Source of the DNA: Actinobacteria bacterium UBA5976
Lineage (GTDB): Bacteria > Actinomycetota > Actinomycetes > S36-B12 > UBA5976
Assembly: GCA_002430405.1 (NCBI GenBank)
Contig: DJBM01000134.1
Location: 1 to 15,522, forward strand
DNA: 15,522 nt
Reading direction: 5' to 3'
How positions within the stretch are numbered: the first letter of the stretch is position 1; each line of letters opens with the position of its first letter. Positions 14,156-15,522 of this stretch are shown here, piece by piece. The notes beneath the pieces were generated by a model, which was not told the DNA's origin, did not search any database, and worked only from the letters and a program-made list of their open reading frames with translations. The position numbers and the translations under genes are program-made.

Positions 14156-15522
14156 ATGTCAAAAAAAATTACCGGCGCCGAGAGCCTAGTTAAATCTCTG
14201 GAACACGCAGATGTCGAAGTAGTCTTCGGTATCCCAGGTGGCGCAATCCTTCCGGTCTATGACCCATTAATGGATTCCCCAACAGTTCGACATATTTTGG
14301 TTCGCCATGAACAAGGCGCAGGTCACGCAGCTGAAGGTTATGCATCAGCAAGTAATCGTGTTGGCGTTTGCATGGCAACGAGTGGACCAGGCGCCACTAA
14401 CTTAGTGACTCCTATTGCAGATGCTCATATGGACTCAGTTCCAATGGTTGCGATCACTGGTCAAGTGCCAAGTCAGTTCATTGGCTCAGATGCATTTCAA
14501 GAAGCCGACATTCGTGGCATCACGATGCCTATTACTAAGCACAATTATTTGATTACCCGCGCTGAAGATATTCCGCGCGCGATTAAAGAAGCATTTCACT
14601 TAGCAAGCTCCGGACGTCCTGGTCCAGTACTTGTTGACATTACAAAAGATGCACTGCAAGCAAGCGCCGAATTTGTTTGGCCGACATCAATTGATCTACC
14701 GGGTTACAAGCCAACAACTAAGCCGCACGCTCGCCAGATAAAAGATGCTGCTCGGATGATTGTGGAATCACACCGTCCCGTTTTTTATGTAGGTGGCGGT
14801 GTTATTCGCTCGAAGGCAGATAAAGAACTTCGTCAGCTTGCTGAACTTACTGGGATCCCAGTTGTCACAACTTTGATGGCTCGCGGCGCATTCCCAGACT
14901 CTCACGTTCAGCATATGGGTATGCCAGGTATGCATGGAACTGTTGGCGCAGTTGGCGCATTGCAAAAAGCCGATCTCTTGATCGTTCTTGGAGCTCGTTT
15001 TGATGATCGTGTAACAGGCAAACTTGAATCATTTTCGCCAAAATCTAAAGTGATTCATATTGATATTGATCCTGCGGAAATTGGAAAGAATCGCCACGCC
15101 GACATTCCTATCGTTGCGGATGTGCGCGAGGCCATTGCACAATTGATTCCTGCTATCACAAGTGAATTTGATGCGGGAAATCGCGCAGATCTAACGGCTT
15201 GGTGGATTACCTTGAATCATTGGCGCGAAACTTACCCGCTTGGTTATGACACGCCTTCGGATGGCACCTTGTCGCCGCAATATGTAATTGAACGTCTTGG
15301 CAAGATCTCTGGACCAGAAACTATTTACACTGCCGGAGTTGGACAGCACCAGATGTGGGCTGCGCAATTTATTGGCTACGAATATCCAAACACTTGGCTC
15401 AATAGTGGTGGCTTAGGGACTATGGGTTACTCCATTCCAGCAGCCATGGGCGCAAAAGTTGGCTGTCCCGATAAAACCGTTTGGGCAATTGATGGTGATG
15501 GTTGTTTCCAGATGACAAATCA
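14156..15522 (+). CDS. ilvB: Acetolactate synthase large subunit, 3' end missing
   Basis: IlvB, with its regulatory partner IlvN, condenses two pyruvates to acetolactate, or pyruvate with 2-ketobutyrate to acetohydroxybutyrate. These are the first shared steps of valine, leucine and isoleucine synthesis. The frame is open to the window edge, giving 455 complete codons of an expected 560-600. The N-terminal thiamine diphosphate domain has FGIPGGAILPVYD (24-36), the catalytic Glu52 in VRHEQGAGHAAEGYA, and SGPGATNLVTP. The FAD-binding middle domain follows, including LGARFDDRVTGK. The visible end reaches the second thiamine domain at AIDGDGCFQMTN, the start of the GDG metal-binding motif. The start is fixed by AAGGAG seven bases ahead. 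ilvN and ilvC would be expected just past the edge, as in related genomes. It is divergent from ppdK, which also uses pyruvate. Confidence 0.97.
   Translation, partial: MSKKITGAESLVKSLEHADVEVVFGIPGGAILPVYDPLMDSPTVRHILVRHEQGAGHAAEGYASASNRVGVCMATSGPGATNLVTPIADAHMDSVPMVAITGQVPSQFIGSDAFQEADIRGITMPITKHNYLITRAEDIPRAIKEAFHLASSGRPGPVLVDITKDALQASAEFVWPTSIDLPGYKPTTKPHARQIKDAARMIVESHRPVFYVGGGVIRSKADKELRQLAELTGIPVVTTLMARGAFPDSHVQHMGMPGMHGTVGAVGALQKADLLIVLGARFDDRVTGKLESFSPKSKVIHIDIDPAEIGKNRHADIPIVADVREAIAQLIPAITSEFDAGNRADLTAWWITLNHWRETYPLGYDTPSDGTLSPQYVIERLGKISGPETIYTAGVGQHQMWAAQFIGYEYPNTWLNSGGLGTMGYSIPAAMGAKVGCPDKTVWAIDGDGCFQMTN

Overview
This window looks like a piece of a compact actinobacterial chromosome. 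The order ligA, gatC, gatA, gatB, then ilvD and ilvB matches the arrangement I know from Streptomyces and other Actinobacteria. By eye the DNA is only moderately GC-rich, many codons end in A or T, spacers are very short, and several starts look leaderless. Together these suggest a small-genome freshwater actinobacterium of the acI/Nanopelagicales type. That assignment is an inference; no database search or GC calculation was run.

Layout. Positions 1-1847 hold the 3' part of ligA (NAD-dependent DNA ligase), cut by the window edge just before its catalytic lysine motif. Positions 1887-5202 are gatC-gatA-gatB, the three-subunit tRNA amidotransferase, with coupled starts. A small stand-alone TipAS-domain protein follows (5214-5642). 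Its 3' end overlaps that of a convergent amidase (5632-7074, minus strand). The amidase is divergent from a 2-hydroxyacid dehydrogenase (7141-8052). ilvD (8089-9777) and a YibE/F membrane protein (9780-11012) come next. ppdK (pyruvate, phosphate dikinase) lies on the minus strand (11123-13807). The divergent ilvB (acetolactate synthase large subunit) starts at 14156 and runs off the right edge.

How the genes work together. GatCAB makes Gln-tRNA(Gln) and/or Asn-tRNA(Asn) by the indirect route. IlvB and IlvD catalyse the first and third common steps of valine/isoleucine synthesis, and PPDK interconverts pyruvate and phosphoenolpyruvate, so the right half centres on pyruvate use. The two genes between ilvD and ilvB are not branched-chain genes.

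The main regulatory interest is the 348-base gap between ppdK and ilvB. It carries back-to-back promoter candidates, a long-range two-helix fold in the ilvB leader, mutually exclusive hairpins at the ilvB ribosome binding site, and an inverted repeat that could mask the ppdK ribosome binding site. No mobile elements, CRISPR arrays, tRNAs or rRNAs were seen. Most of the window is housekeeping sequence; the least explained items are the cysteine-free TipAS protein, the ilvB leader, the LigA insertion and the YibE/F protein.
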